Assembly (NCBI GenBank): GCA_900104375.1
Contig: LT629302.1
Coordinates: 3,268,480 to 3,332,479 of the forward strand
Length of the DNA: 64,000 bases
Source: Flavobacteriaceae bacterium MAR_2010_188
GTDB taxonomy: Bacteria; Bacteroidota; Bacteroidia; Flavobacteriales; Flavobacteriaceae
Reading direction: 5' to 3'
The position numbers and the translations under genes are program-made. Of this stretch, positions 45,780-54,318 are shown in pieces (position 1 is the first letter of the stretch; each line of letters opens with the position of its first letter). The notes beneath the pieces were generated by a model, which made no database searches, was not told the DNA's origin, and saw nothing but the letters and a program-made list of their open reading frames with translations.

Positions 45780-46070
45780 ATGACAAAAGCTGATTTAGTG
45801 GCTAAGATTTCAGACAAACTCGGCATCGAAAAAGGAGATGTACAAGCTACCGTTGAATCATTTATGGAAGAAGTTAAGACATCTTTAGAAAGTGGAGATA
45901 ATGTTTACCTTCGTGGATTCGGAAGTTTTATAATTAAAACAAGAGCCGAAAAAACTGGTAGAAACATTTCTAAGAATACAACGATAAAAATACCTGCACA
46001 CAACATCCCAGCATTTAAACCTGCGAAAATATTCGTAGAAAGTGTTAAGACTAACGTTGATGTAAACTAA
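45780..46070 (+). CDS. HU-family DNA-binding protein
   Basis: A 96-residue nucleoid protein of the HU/IHF family that bends DNA without strong sequence preference. The start MTKADLVAKISDKLGIEKG, the DNA-arm region FGSFIIKTRAEKTGRN and PAHNIPAFKPAKIF are typical. It is expressed from a strong-looking promoter and is followed after 29 bases by a gene for a very basic 30-residue protein, then a terminator. Confidence 0.95.
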   Translation: MTKADLVAKISDKLGIEKGDVQATVESFMEEVKTSLESGDNVYLRGFGSFIIKTRAEKTGRNISKNTTIKIPAHNIPAFKPAKIFVESVKTNVDVN

Positions 46071-46099
46071 ATAATAATAATTTTATAAAATAAGAATTT

Positions 46100-46192
46100 A
46101 TGCCAAGTGGTAAAAAAAGAAAAAGGCACAAGGTAGCGACGCATAAGCGCAAGAAGAGAAGACGCGCTAACCGTCACAAGAAGAAAAAATAA
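46100..46192 (+). CDS. 30-residue highly basic protein, putative ribosome-associated
   Basis: A short gene with ATG at 46100 and TAA at 46190. The product starts MPSGKKRKRHKVATHKRKKR and ends RRANRHKKKK: 11 Lys, 7 Arg and 3 His in 30 residues. Such composition is typical of tiny ribosomal proteins that bind rRNA. It lies between the HU gene and a strong terminator, upstream of RNase E/G, an order I recall in other flavobacteria. A match to the small Bacteroidota large-subunit protein called bL38 is possible, but I cannot confirm it. Codon use is varied and the reading frame is intact. Confidence 0.72.
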   Translation: MPSGKKRKRHKVATHKRKKRRRANRHKKKK

Positions 46193-46193
46193 A

Positions 46194-46229
46194 TTGAAAA
46201 AGTAGTTTTTAACTACTTTTTCAATTTTT
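46194..46229 (+). terminator. Rho-independent terminator after the small basic protein
   Basis: A perfect 14-base-pair stem (TTGAAAAAGTAGTT with AACTACTTTTTCAA) with a 3-base loop and a U-tract. It begins two bases after the stop codon. Confidence 0.85.
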
Positions 46230-46296
46230 AAACAAACGTTCTTTGATAACAAATTGCAGAATACCCGGTACTACCTATTAGGTTCTGTGATTTAAC

Positions 46297-46355
46297 GGAT
46301 TAAATAATCCTGTGTCAAAAAATAATTTAGTAATCCATCCCGCTATTTACGGGAT
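46297..46355 (+). promoter_or_regulatory. two small hairpins in the RNase E/G leader
   Basis: GGATT/AATCC (46297-46310) and ATCCCG/CGGGAT (46337-46355, loop CTATTTA) lie just before the rng start at 46369. RNase E of E. coli represses its own mRNA through leader hairpins; a similar role here is a guess. Confidence 0.3.
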
Positions 46356-46368
46356 ATAAATTAACATC

Positions 46369-47913
46369 ATGGAAAAAGAATTGATTGTTCGATCGAGTTC
46401 CGATTTTGTTGATTTTGCCTTATTAAAAGATGGAAAACTTATTGAATTACATAAGGACGAAGACAGTAACAACTTTGCTGTAGGCGATGTGTTTTTAGCC
46501 AAAGTCAGAAAAGCTGTTCCAGGACTAAATGCTGCATTTGTAAATGTAGGATATGAAAAAGATGCATTTTTGCATTATCATGATTTAGGACCTCAGCTGC
46601 CTTCTCTTTTAAAATTCGTAAAACGTGTAAGTACAGGGAAACACACAGATTTTTTACTTAAAAACTTTTCTTTTGAGAAGAGTATTGATAAAAACGGAAG
46701 TATTATCAATGTATTAAAGACCAATCAATCGTTGTTGGTTCAGATTGTAAAAGAACCTATCTCTACCAAAGGCCCAAGGATTAGCTCAGAGCTATCCATC
46801 GCCGGTAGATATATAGTTCTTGTTCCTTTTTCTGATAGATTTTCGATTTCTCAAAAAATCGAATCTAAAGAAGAAAGAGAACGTCTAAAACGATTGGTTA
46901 AAAGCATAACGCCAAAAGGTTTCGGTGTCATCATCAGAACCGTGGCAGAAGGCAAGAAAGTTGCAGAACTAGATAAGGATTTGCAAAATCTATTGGGTAG
47001 ATGGACCGCCATGTGCAAGAAACTCTATAAAGCACACCAACCCAGCAAGGTCCTAAGTGAAATGAACAAAGCTTCGTCGATATTAAGAGACATTTTCGAC
47101 GACTCATTTACAAGCATTATTGTAGATGATGAATCTTTGTGCATTCAAATTAAAGATTATCTGCAACAGATTGCACCAGAAAAAGAATCTATCGTGAAAT
47201 TACATAAGAATGGGGTTCCTGTTTATGAAAAATATGGAATCGAAAGACAAATTAAGACGACATTTGGTCGCACAGTCTCAATGGCGCGTGGCGCTTATCT
47301 TGTGATTGAGCACACTGAAGCATTACATGTTATTGATGTAAACAGTGGAAATAGATCCAACAAGCAAAAGAACCAAGAGGATACTGCATTAGAAGTAAAT
47401 ATGATTTCTGCTACCGAAATCGCCAGACAATTACGTCTGCGAGATATGGGCGGAATTATCGTTATCGATTTTATCGATATGTCTAAGGCAGAGAATCGTA
47501 AAAAACTTTTCAATCATCTTCGAGACGAGATGAATGATGACAAAGCAAAGCATAAAATATTACCTCCGAGCAAATTTGGTCTAGTACAGATTACTAGACA
47601 ACGAGTAAGACCAGAGCGTAATATTAAAACCAAAGAAGAAAATCCTAATGGGGTTGAAGGTAGTGAGATTGAAGCACCGATTAAGGTTGTAGAGAAAATC
47701 ACCCAAGACTTAGAAAGGATTTTTCGAAAAGACTATAAGAAGGTGACCTTAAACACACATCCTTTTATAGCGGCCTTTTTATCGAAAGGTTTCCCTTCTG
47801 TGCGTTCAAAATGGTTTTTTGAACATAAAAAATGGGTTAAGATACAACCCAGAGATGCTTACACATTTCTTGAATACCATTTTTATGATAAAAATGGAGA
47901 CAAAATCAATTAA
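46369..47913 (+). CDS. rng: ribonuclease E/G
   Basis: An endoribonuclease that processes rRNA and starts mRNA decay. The 514 residues carry an S1 domain (VGDVFLAKVRKAVPGLNAAFVNVG, about 37-125), the catalytic DNase I-like region (GRTVSMARGAYLVIEHTEAL; HVIDVNSGN with the metal Asp; GGIIVIDFIDM with the second Asp) and TRQRVRPE. The zinc-link motif is weak. Length is that of RNase G rather than the long RNase E with its scaffold tail. A terminator follows. Confidence 0.94.
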   Translation: MEKELIVRSSSDFVDFALLKDGKLIELHKDEDSNNFAVGDVFLAKVRKAVPGLNAAFVNVGYEKDAFLHYHDLGPQLPSLLKFVKRVSTGKHTDFLLKNFSFEKSIDKNGSIINVLKTNQSLLVQIVKEPISTKGPRISSELSIAGRYIVLVPFSDRFSISQKIESKEERERLKRLVKSITPKGFGVIIRTVAEGKKVAELDKDLQNLLGRWTAMCKKLYKAHQPSKVLSEMNKASSILRDIFDDSFTSIIVDDESLCIQIKDYLQQIAPEKESIVKLHKNGVPVYEKYGIERQIKTTFGRTVSMARGAYLVIEHTEALHVIDVNSGNRSNKQKNQEDTALEVNMISATEIARQLRLRDMGGIIVIDFIDMSKAENRKKLFNHLRDEMNDDKAKHKILPPSKFGLVQITRQRVRPERNIKTKEENPNGVEGSEIEAPIKVVEKITQDLERIFRKDYKKVTLNTHPFIAAFLSKGFPSVRSKWFFEHKKWVKIQPRDAYTFLEYHFYDKNGDKIN

Positions 47914-47923
47914 TATCAAAGAG

Positions 47924-47957
47924 AAAAGCCCTTTCAGAAATGAAGGGGCTTTTTTTA
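47924..47957 (+). terminator. Rho-independent terminator after rng
   Basis: AAAAGCCCTTTCA (47924-47936) pairs with TGAAGGGGCTTTT (47941-47953), with one G-U pair, a GAAA loop and a run of Us. Confidence 0.85.
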
Positions 47958-48013
47958 TTTAGCTAAAATTGGTTTAAACTTTAAATCTGTTCAGTATTAA
48001 AACTGTATACTGT

Positions 48014-48062
48014 CATAACTCATAACTCATAACTCATAACTCATAACTCATAACTCATAACT
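48014..48062. repeat. seven perfect tandem copies of CATAACT
   Basis: A 49-base tract of seven identical heptamers, ending seven bases before the stop codon of the aldo/keto reductase gene. The unit length is not a multiple of three and the tract is not coding. Confidence 0.9.
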
Positions 48063-48069
48063 CCTAATT

Positions 48070-49107
48070 CTAGGTCGCCGGATTCGGAATTTCTGAATGT
48101 ATTTTCTCAATACCTATCAGAACTTTTTCGCTCAGTTCAACCTCGATGCTCCCAATATTTTCTTCAAGTTGTTTAAGATTGGTTGCTCCAATAATATTAC
48201 TGGTTACAAATGGTTGCTGATTTATAAAGGCCAAAGACATTTGGGCTAAGGTGAGTTCATTTGCTTCTGCCAATTTTAAGTAACGGTTGGTAGCATTTCT
48301 ACATTGCTCACTGCTATATCGACTGAAGTGGGCAAACATATTTAATCTAGATTTTGGAGTATCTAATTCCTTTATATACTTCCCAGAAAGTACACCAAAA
48401 GCTAAAGGCGAGTACGCCAACAATCCAATATTTTCCCGGTGTGAGATTTCTGCCAAATCACCTTCAAATGTACGGTTGAGCAATGAATACGCATTTTGGA
48501 TGGTAATCATTTTTGGTAAGTCATGATGCTTAGATTCTTCCAAGAAACGCATCGTTCCCCAAGCCTTTTCATTGGAAAGTCCAATATGTCGAATTTTCCC
48601 AGCATCAATCATCAATTTAAGATTATGGAGCACTTCATTAAAATCATCTTGCCACTTATCATCCACATTTTGCTTATAGTCTCGATTACCAAAAGTATTG
48701 GTCTGTCTTTCTGGCCAATGCAACTGAAATAAATCAATAAAATCTGTTTGGAGACGCTTCAATTCAGAATTGACTGCATCTTCAACTCCTTCTTTGCTAA
48801 ATCCAGATTCTCGAATATGCGCGGTATATTCCCCACCGCCAACAATTTTACTCCCAATCACCACCTTATCGCGATTTCCTGATTTTTTAAACCAAGAACC
48901 GATGATTTCAGATGTTTTACCTTGAGTTCCAGATTCGGCAGGAACCGGATACATTTCCGCAGTATCAAAATAATTGATGCCTCTTTCTAAGGCAAAATCC
49001 ATTTGGGCGTGCCCTTCTTTTTCGGTATTTTGATTTCCCCAAGTCATTGTTCCGAGGCAAATTTTACTGACTTTAATATCTGTATTTGGGAGGGTTGTAT
49101 ATTTCAT
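48070..49107 (-). CDS. aldo/keto reductase
   Basis: An NADPH-dependent oxidoreductase of 345 residues, Tas-like. The catalytic tetrad is visible: Asp and Tyr in YFDTAEMYP (near residue 50), Lys in IGSKIVG (near 86) and His in LFQLHWPER (near 130). NADP-binding stretches near the C-terminus include NIIGATNLKQLEENI. The substrate is unknown. Both ends of the gene adjoin short-word repeat arrays, so it may sit in an intergenic zone prone to slippage or insertion. Confidence 0.93.
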   Translation of the reverse strand: MKYTTLPNTDIKVSKICLGTMTWGNQNTEKEGHAQMDFALERGINYFDTAEMYPVPAESGTQGKTSEIIGSWFKKSGNRDKVVIGSKIVGGGEYTAHIRESGFSKEGVEDAVNSELKRLQTDFIDLFQLHWPERQTNTFGNRDYKQNVDDKWQDDFNEVLHNLKLMIDAGKIRHIGLSNEKAWGTMRFLEESKHHDLPKMITIQNAYSLLNRTFEGDLAEISHRENIGLLAYSPLAFGVLSGKYIKELDTPKSRLNMFAHFSRYSSEQCRNATNRYLKLAEANELTLAQMSLAFINQQPFVTSNIIGATNLKQLEENIGSIEVELSEKVLIGIEKIHSEIPNPAT

Positions 49108-49120
49108 GTTTTGGGTTATA

Positions 49121-49294
49121 GTTGTTTGTTGCTAGTTGTTTGTTGTTGGTTGTTTGTTTTTGGTAAAATGTCTCAAAGCCTGTTCGCCTTAAGTGGATTT
49201 CAAAGTTTCAAAGTCTCATAGTTTCAAACTTTCAGAGTTGCAAACTTTATAACCGAATCGTTCGCTAATTCGCTAATTTCCTCATTCGCTAATC
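49121..49294. repeat. three adjoining short-word arrays
   Basis: Three different words follow one another: GTTGTTTG variants (49121-49162), CAAAGTTT variants (49199-49247) and TTCGCTAA variants (49260-49294). They fill the gap between the aldo/keto reductase and exonuclease III genes. No promoter or terminator is clear. Confidence 0.65.
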
Positions 49295-49295
49295 T

Positions 49296-50075
49296 TCAAA
49301 AATCCAATTCAATTAAAATAGGGCAGTGGTCGCTGTGTACGGCATCAGATAAGATAACGCTTCTCTTTAACTTATCTTCCAAAGGTAAACTAGCCATTCC
49401 ATAATCTAACCGCCAGCCTTTGTTATTGCTTCTGGAATTAGCGCGGTAACTCCACCAAGTATAATTATGCGGGTCTTTATTAAAATATCTAAATGTGTCT
49501 ATAAAGCCATTGCCAATAAAGTTGCCAATCCAATCCCTTTCTTCTGGTAAAAATCCAGAAACTGTTTTATTTCTTACTGGGTCGTGAATGTCTATTGCTT
49601 CATGACAAATATTATAATCGCCACAAATCAAAATGTTTGGATGATTCAGCTTTAGTTGGTCGATGTAATCATGAAAAAGGTCCATATATTCAAACTTATG
49701 GTCTAATCTCGCCAAATTGGTGCCTGAAGGTAAATAGAGGCTCATCACGGAAAGTCCTTCGCCATCTGCCGTCTTGAAATCGGCTCTAATATTTCGGCCT
49801 TCAAAATCCATCGATGCGATTCCGGTACCGTATTCAACATGTTCAGGTTTTATTTTGCTGATAATCGCAACCCCACTATAGCCTTTTTTCTGCGCACTAT
49901 GCCAATAATGATATTTAAATCCGGCTTCTTCAAATAGAGAAAGATCCAACTGCTCTTTGTTCGCCTTTATTTCTTGGAAGCAAACTACATCTGGCTTTAC
50001 CGCCGATAGCCACTCCATAAGGCCTTTATTAAGCGCAGCTCTGATTCCGTTTACATTATAGGATAAGATTTTCAT
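49296..50075 (-). CDS. xth: exodeoxyribonuclease III (AP endonuclease)
   Basis: Cuts DNA at abasic sites and removes 3' blocking groups in base excision repair. The 259 residues show MKILSYNVNGIRAAL, the catalytic Glu in VCFQEIKA (near residue 35), GYSGVAIISK, the Asp/Asn pair in ICGDYNICHEAIDIHDP and the C-terminal DAVHSDHCPILIEL. The gene faces away from the large outer-membrane protein gene at 50205. Confidence 0.96.
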   Translation of the reverse strand: MKILSYNVNGIRAALNKGLMEWLSAVKPDVVCFQEIKANKEQLDLSLFEEAGFKYHYWHSAQKKGYSGVAIISKIKPEHVEYGTGIASMDFEGRNIRADFKTADGEGLSVMSLYLPSGTNLARLDHKFEYMDLFHDYIDQLKLNHPNILICGDYNICHEAIDIHDPVRNKTVSGFLPEERDWIGNFIGNGFIDTFRYFNKDPHNYTWWSYRANSRSNNKGWRLDYGMASLPLEDKLKRSVILSDAVHSDHCPILIELDF

Positions 50076-50204
50076 TGTAAAGTTGGTTAATGTTACTTGT
50101 ATAGTGTTTCACTGCTAAAATAATTATTACTGTACTTTTATGACCGAATATTAAAGGGCTTTTAACTATAAAATAATAGACATATTTAATAGTTTACTTA
50201 ATTA

Positions 50205-53200
50205 ATGAAAGTAACATTACTTTTTCTGCTAGGTCTAGTTCCGTTAATCTTCTTCGGTCAGCAACCCTCTTCAAACGAACGGAAAGTTAAAGTTGCTCTG
50301 GCAGATACAATTGTCATCGATAGTGTGAGTATAAATCCGGCTCGATTTTTAGTTAGAGACACAAATGGAATCGAATTAGATTCAACCCAATACCAAGTGG
50401 ATTTTGCGAAATCAAAGATTTTTTTTAGCGGGAATATTGAAACCGATTCAATCGTAATCGAGTATCTAAGATATCCAGAATTTCTTACCAAGAGCTATTC
50501 ATTGTTAGATGAAAATATTATTGTGAAGAATACCGACGCGGTGAACCGGTTATATAACCTTTCCCAGCCAACCATTACCAATTCCTTCACTCCTTTTGAT
50601 GGTTTAACTACATCTGGAAGTATTTCTCGTGGAGTTACCATTGGTAACAATCAAAACTCGGTTCTCAATAGCGAGTTAGATTTACAAATTTCTGGAAAAT
50701 TAAGTGATAAGGTTACCTTGAAGGCTTCAATACAAGATGCAAACATTCCTTTGCAGGAAACGGGTTACTCACAAAGGTTAGACGAATTTGATCAGGTTTT
50801 TATTGAAATCATGAGTGAGGCCTGGAATATTAGGGCAGGGGATATAGACCTTATAAATAACAACAGCTATTTTTCTAAGTTCAGCAAAAGAGTGCAAGGG
50901 CTTTTGGTCAATGTAAATCTAGACCATCCCGAATCCGAAACTAATCTTTTCGCCTCTGGAGCATTAGTGAGAGGTCAGTTCACTACGAGCAAATTTACTG
51001 CCCAAGAAGGCAATCAAGGGCCGTACAAACTTACTGGGCCAAATAACGAACTGTATGTGCTCATCGTTTCTGGAAGCGAAACGGTTTATGTAAATGGTCT
51101 TAGGGTAGAACGTGGTGAAAACGAAGATTACATCATTGACTATAACGCAGGCGAAATCATTTTTAACTCTACATTTCCCATCACTTCAGAGATGAGGATA
51201 ACGGTCGATTATCAATTCACCGACCGCAATTATTCAAGGTTTGTTGCTTATGGAGGTGGTCAATATGAAAGCGAAAAACTTAAATTAGGCGTTTCGGTCT
51301 ATTCGGAGTCCGATGCTAAGAATCAACCGCTTCAACAAAATCTTTCTACTGAACAAGCGCAAATATTAGCAAATGCTGGCGACGAGCAAACCTTAATGTT
51401 TGCACCTTCTGGCACGGAAGAAGTCTATTCTGAAAACCGAATTTTATATCGCAAGACCTTAATCGAAGGTGTAGAGGTTTATGAATTTTCCATTGATGAA
51501 GATGAGCAGCTCTACAGTGTAAAATTTAGGTTGGTCGGCACTGGTAATGGCGATTATGTTGTTGCTAATTCTAATGCGGTGAGCACCATTTATGAATATG
51601 TTTCACCTGTAAATGGCGTGTCACAAGGAAACTACGCGCCAATTGTTCAACTAGTGGCGCCAGTAAAACTACAAGTTGCGGTGGTTAATGGGCAATATAC
51701 TCCCAGTGAAAGGACCGATGTATTTTTTGAACTTGCCGGAAGTAAAAATGATTTGAATCTTTTTTCTAATCTAGATGATAATGATAATGACGGCTTTGCT
51801 GGTAAGCTAAGATTTGAACAACAGATTATTAAAAAAGACACTCTTTATGGCATTAGGGCATTTGGTGATATTGATTTTATTCAAGATGAATTTAAAAGTA
51901 TACAGAGAATTTATAATGCCGAATTTAACCGAGATTGGAATCTTCTAAATCCAATGGGCGACCAACGATTGATTTCCGGTGGACTTGAATACCTGAATCT
52001 TAAAAATGGAATCGCAAATTATAATTTTCAACATTTGGATTATTCTGAAAATTTTAATGGAAACAAACATAATTTTTTAGCGAATCTAAGATTAGGAAGT
52101 TTGGAAGTATTCACCAATTCTAGCATTTTAAATAGCGAAAGCGACCTGGCAACTTCTAAATTTTATATGACTTTTAATCGCGCCGTTTATGGGTATAAAA
52201 AACAATGGATTGGGACAAAATTTGCCGCGGAGGATAATGAGGAACGGTTAAAAGAGACTGCTTTGCTTACCAATTTAAGTCAACGTTTTAAGTCTTACGA
52301 AGTTTTTACAGGGATTGGGGATAGCACTGCAGTCTTTGCCGAAGTCGGTTATAAATATCGGGTAAACGATAGTGTAAGGAATAATCAGGTAGCAAGAGTG
52401 AACAGTTCTAATACTTTTTATTTGAAGTCTAAAATCATTCAAAATGAAAAAACGGATTTAGGGATTTATATCAATTATCGAAGATTAAAATGGATGGAAG
52501 ACGACATTGAAGATGAAAATTCCCTGAATAGCCGTTTGACCTTCAACCAAAAAATGTTTAACAATATTTTACTTTGGAATACGATTTGCGAAACCAATTC
52601 TGGCACTTTACCGCAACAGGATTTTACCTATGTGCAGGTAGAGCCCGGACAGGGAAATTACACTTGGAACGATTATAATGATAATGGCGTTCAAGAATTA
52701 AATGAATTTGAAGTTGCCCAATTTCAAGATGAGGGCAAATATATTAGAGTACTGTTGCCTAATAGAATTTTTGTAAAGACCCACCAAAATCGGTTTAGCC
52801 AATCACTAACGATCAATCCGCAGCAGTGGTCGGTTTCCGATAACGCTTCAAAAAAATTCTGGGCACATTTTTACAACCAAACCTCGTTTCTGGTAGATAG
52901 GAAGCTTAAAAAGGAAGATAACACCTTCGATCTAAATCCTTTCAATGACAAAGACGATTTGGATTTGGCACTTAATAAAAGCCTTAGGAATACCCTGTTT
53001 TTTAATCGCGGCAAGCAGAACTATACCACATCGTACACCTACTTAAATACGGTGAATAGAACTTTGTATTCTATAGGATTTCAAGAAAATAAATTGAAGA
53101 GTCATCAGGTTAATTTTAACCATAAGTTTTTGACGAGTTGGTTGTTTAATCTTAAATTGAGTATAGAGCAAAATGAAAGTTTGAGCGAGAACTTTGCCAA

Positions 53201-53615
53201 TCGAAATTACATATTGAACGAAGAGAGAATATTTCCAAAAATCTCTTATCTCTTTAGTGAGAATGCGAGATTCGACCTGTTTTATCAATACACCAACAAA
53301 GAAAATATTATAGGTAACCAGGAGCTACTTTTACAGAGTCGCTATGGTACGTCATTTACCTACAACACTGCTCAGCAATTATCTATTGTGGGAGAAATAA
53401 ATCTCTATAAAAATGATTTTACGGGAAGTGCCAACACTCCGATTTCTTATCAGATGTTAGAAGGGCTTCAACCCGGAAAAAATTATACGTGGAGTCTATT
53501 GGCCCAAAAGAAGCTCACAAAATTCTTGGATCTTAACCTAAATTATCTTGGCAGAAAAACAGAAACTTCACGAACAATACACACTGGGACGGTTCAACTA
53601 AAAGCATATTTCTAG
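50205..53615 (+). CDS. large outer-membrane beta-barrel protein, SprA-like motifs
   Basis: A 1136-residue exported protein (signal peptide ending IFFGQ). It is rich in aromatic and polar alternation and ends in VQLKAYF, as outer-membrane barrels do. Around residues 143-340 it has TSGSISRGVTIGNNQNSVLN, GKLSDKVTLKASIQDANIPL and EDYIIDYNAGEIIFNSTFPI, which recall internal segments of SprA, the giant type IX secretion translocon protein, but the length is under half. I cannot name the family. An acidic calcium-type stretch (NLDDNDNDGFAGK) lies near 523. Single gene with its own leader; a role in secretion or surface assembly is only suggested. Confidence 0.7.
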   Translation: MKVTLLFLLGLVPLIFFGQQPSSNERKVKVALADTIVIDSVSINPARFLVRDTNGIELDSTQYQVDFAKSKIFFSGNIETDSIVIEYLRYPEFLTKSYSLLDENIIVKNTDAVNRLYNLSQPTITNSFTPFDGLTTSGSISRGVTIGNNQNSVLNSELDLQISGKLSDKVTLKASIQDANIPLQETGYSQRLDEFDQVFIEIMSEAWNIRAGDIDLINNNSYFSKFSKRVQGLLVNVNLDHPESETNLFASGALVRGQFTTSKFTAQEGNQGPYKLTGPNNELYVLIVSGSETVYVNGLRVERGENEDYIIDYNAGEIIFNSTFPITSEMRITVDYQFTDRNYSRFVAYGGGQYESEKLKLGVSVYSESDAKNQPLQQNLSTEQAQILANAGDEQTLMFAPSGTEEVYSENRILYRKTLIEGVEVYEFSIDEDEQLYSVKFRLVGTGNGDYVVANSNAVSTIYEYVSPVNGVSQGNYAPIVQLVAPVKLQVAVVNGQYTPSERTDVFFELAGSKNDLNLFSNLDDNDNDGFAGKLRFEQQIIKKDTLYGIRAFGDIDFIQDEFKSIQRIYNAEFNRDWNLLNPMGDQRLISGGLEYLNLKNGIANYNFQHLDYSENFNGNKHNFLANLRLGSLEVFTNSSILNSESDLATSKFYMTFNRAVYGYKKQWIGTKFAAEDNEERLKETALLTNLSQRFKSYEVFTGIGDSTAVFAEVGYKYRVNDSVRNNQVARVNSSNTFYLKSKIIQNEKTDLGIYINYRRLKWMEDDIEDENSLNSRLTFNQKMFNNILLWNTICETNSGTLPQQDFTYVQVEPGQGNYTWNDYNDNGVQELNEFEVAQFQDEGKYIRVLLPNRIFVKTHQNRFSQSLTINPQQWSVSDNASKKFWAHFYNQTSFLVDRKLKKEDNTFDLNPFNDKDDLDLALNKSLRNTLFFNRGKQNYTTSYTYLNTVNRTLYSIGFQENKLKSHQVNFNHKFLTSWLFNLKLSIEQNESLSENFANRNYILNEERIFPKISYLFSENARFDLFYQYTNKENIIGNQELLLQSRYGTSFTYNTAQQLSIVGEINLYKNDFTGSANTPISYQMLEGLQPGKNYTWSLLAQKKLTKFLDLNLNYLGRKTETSRTIHTGTVQLKAYF

Positions 53616-53691
53616 CTTAATATTGTGTAATGACCCACCAATTTTATTTATTTGTACATAACTAATTGAATTAACTCAAATCTAAAATAAT

Positions 53692-54233
53692 ATGAAAAAA
53701 TTAATTTTTGCATGTCTGCTGTTAATCGGCGGTACCTCCTTTGCTCAAGATATGGCCAATGAACAAGAAGTTGATGTTGAAACAGGAACAGTTTGGGAAA
53801 TTAAGGGGAACGCTTTTTACCTTGTGCTAGGTGCAATTGAAGTTTCAGTCGAACATTCTCTGAATAGTGAATCGGCAATCGGAGTTTCTGGTTTTTTGCC
53901 TTTTGATAAGGAGGTTAAGGAAAGCATTGAATATTATGTAGCCCCATACTATAGACTTTATTTTGGAGAGAAATATACCGCAGGTTTTTTTCTTGAAGGA
54001 TTCGCAATGTTGAATTCAACAGAAAGAACCCAGTTTGAGAGTATATTCGAGGAGAGAGAAGATGAGTTTGTTACTGATTTAGCTATAGGTATAGGTCTGG
54101 GGGGAAATGGGTAACCAGAAATGGTTTCGTTGGTGAGATAAACTTCGGAATTGGAAGGAACCTTTTCAGCACAGCCGACAATGACATTGAGGTGGTGGGC
54201 AAAGGAGGCATTGTCGTGGGCTACAGATTTTAA
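53692..54233 (+). pseudogene. DUF3575-like outer-membrane beta-barrel gene, frameshifted
   Basis: The gene starts normally with a signal peptide (MKKLIFACLLLIGGTSFAQ) and reads as a small barrel protein: VEHSLNSESAIGVSGFLPF, YYVAPYYRLYFGEKYTAGFF. The frame stops at 54114, right after a run of six Gs (54099-54104). One more G would restore GLGGKWVTRNGFVGEINFGI and continue to GGIVVGYRF at 54231, giving 180 residues with the normal end of the family. So this is a fresh frameshift, a sequencing error in the G-run, or a slippage switch. The annotated 140-residue product would lack its last strands. Confidence 0.75.
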
Positions 54234-54258
54234 GAAAAATTAATCAAACTTATAAATT

Positions 54259-54291
54259 AAAAAGCCTTCTAAATGCTAGAAGGCTTTTTTT
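54259..54291 (+). terminator. Rho-independent terminator after the barrel gene
   Basis: AAAAAGCCTTCTA (54259-54271) pairs with TAGAAGGCTTTTT (54277-54289), with a 5-base loop and U-tract. The A-tract may let it serve glyS on the other strand too. Confidence 0.85.
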
Positions 54292-54318
54292 ATGCTAGTT
54301 GTCTGATATTTTAGGAAT

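Noticed and set aside
48014-48062. CRISPR or coding tandem repeat
   Set aside because: The seven-base unit has no spacers, and it lies outside any supported reading frame.
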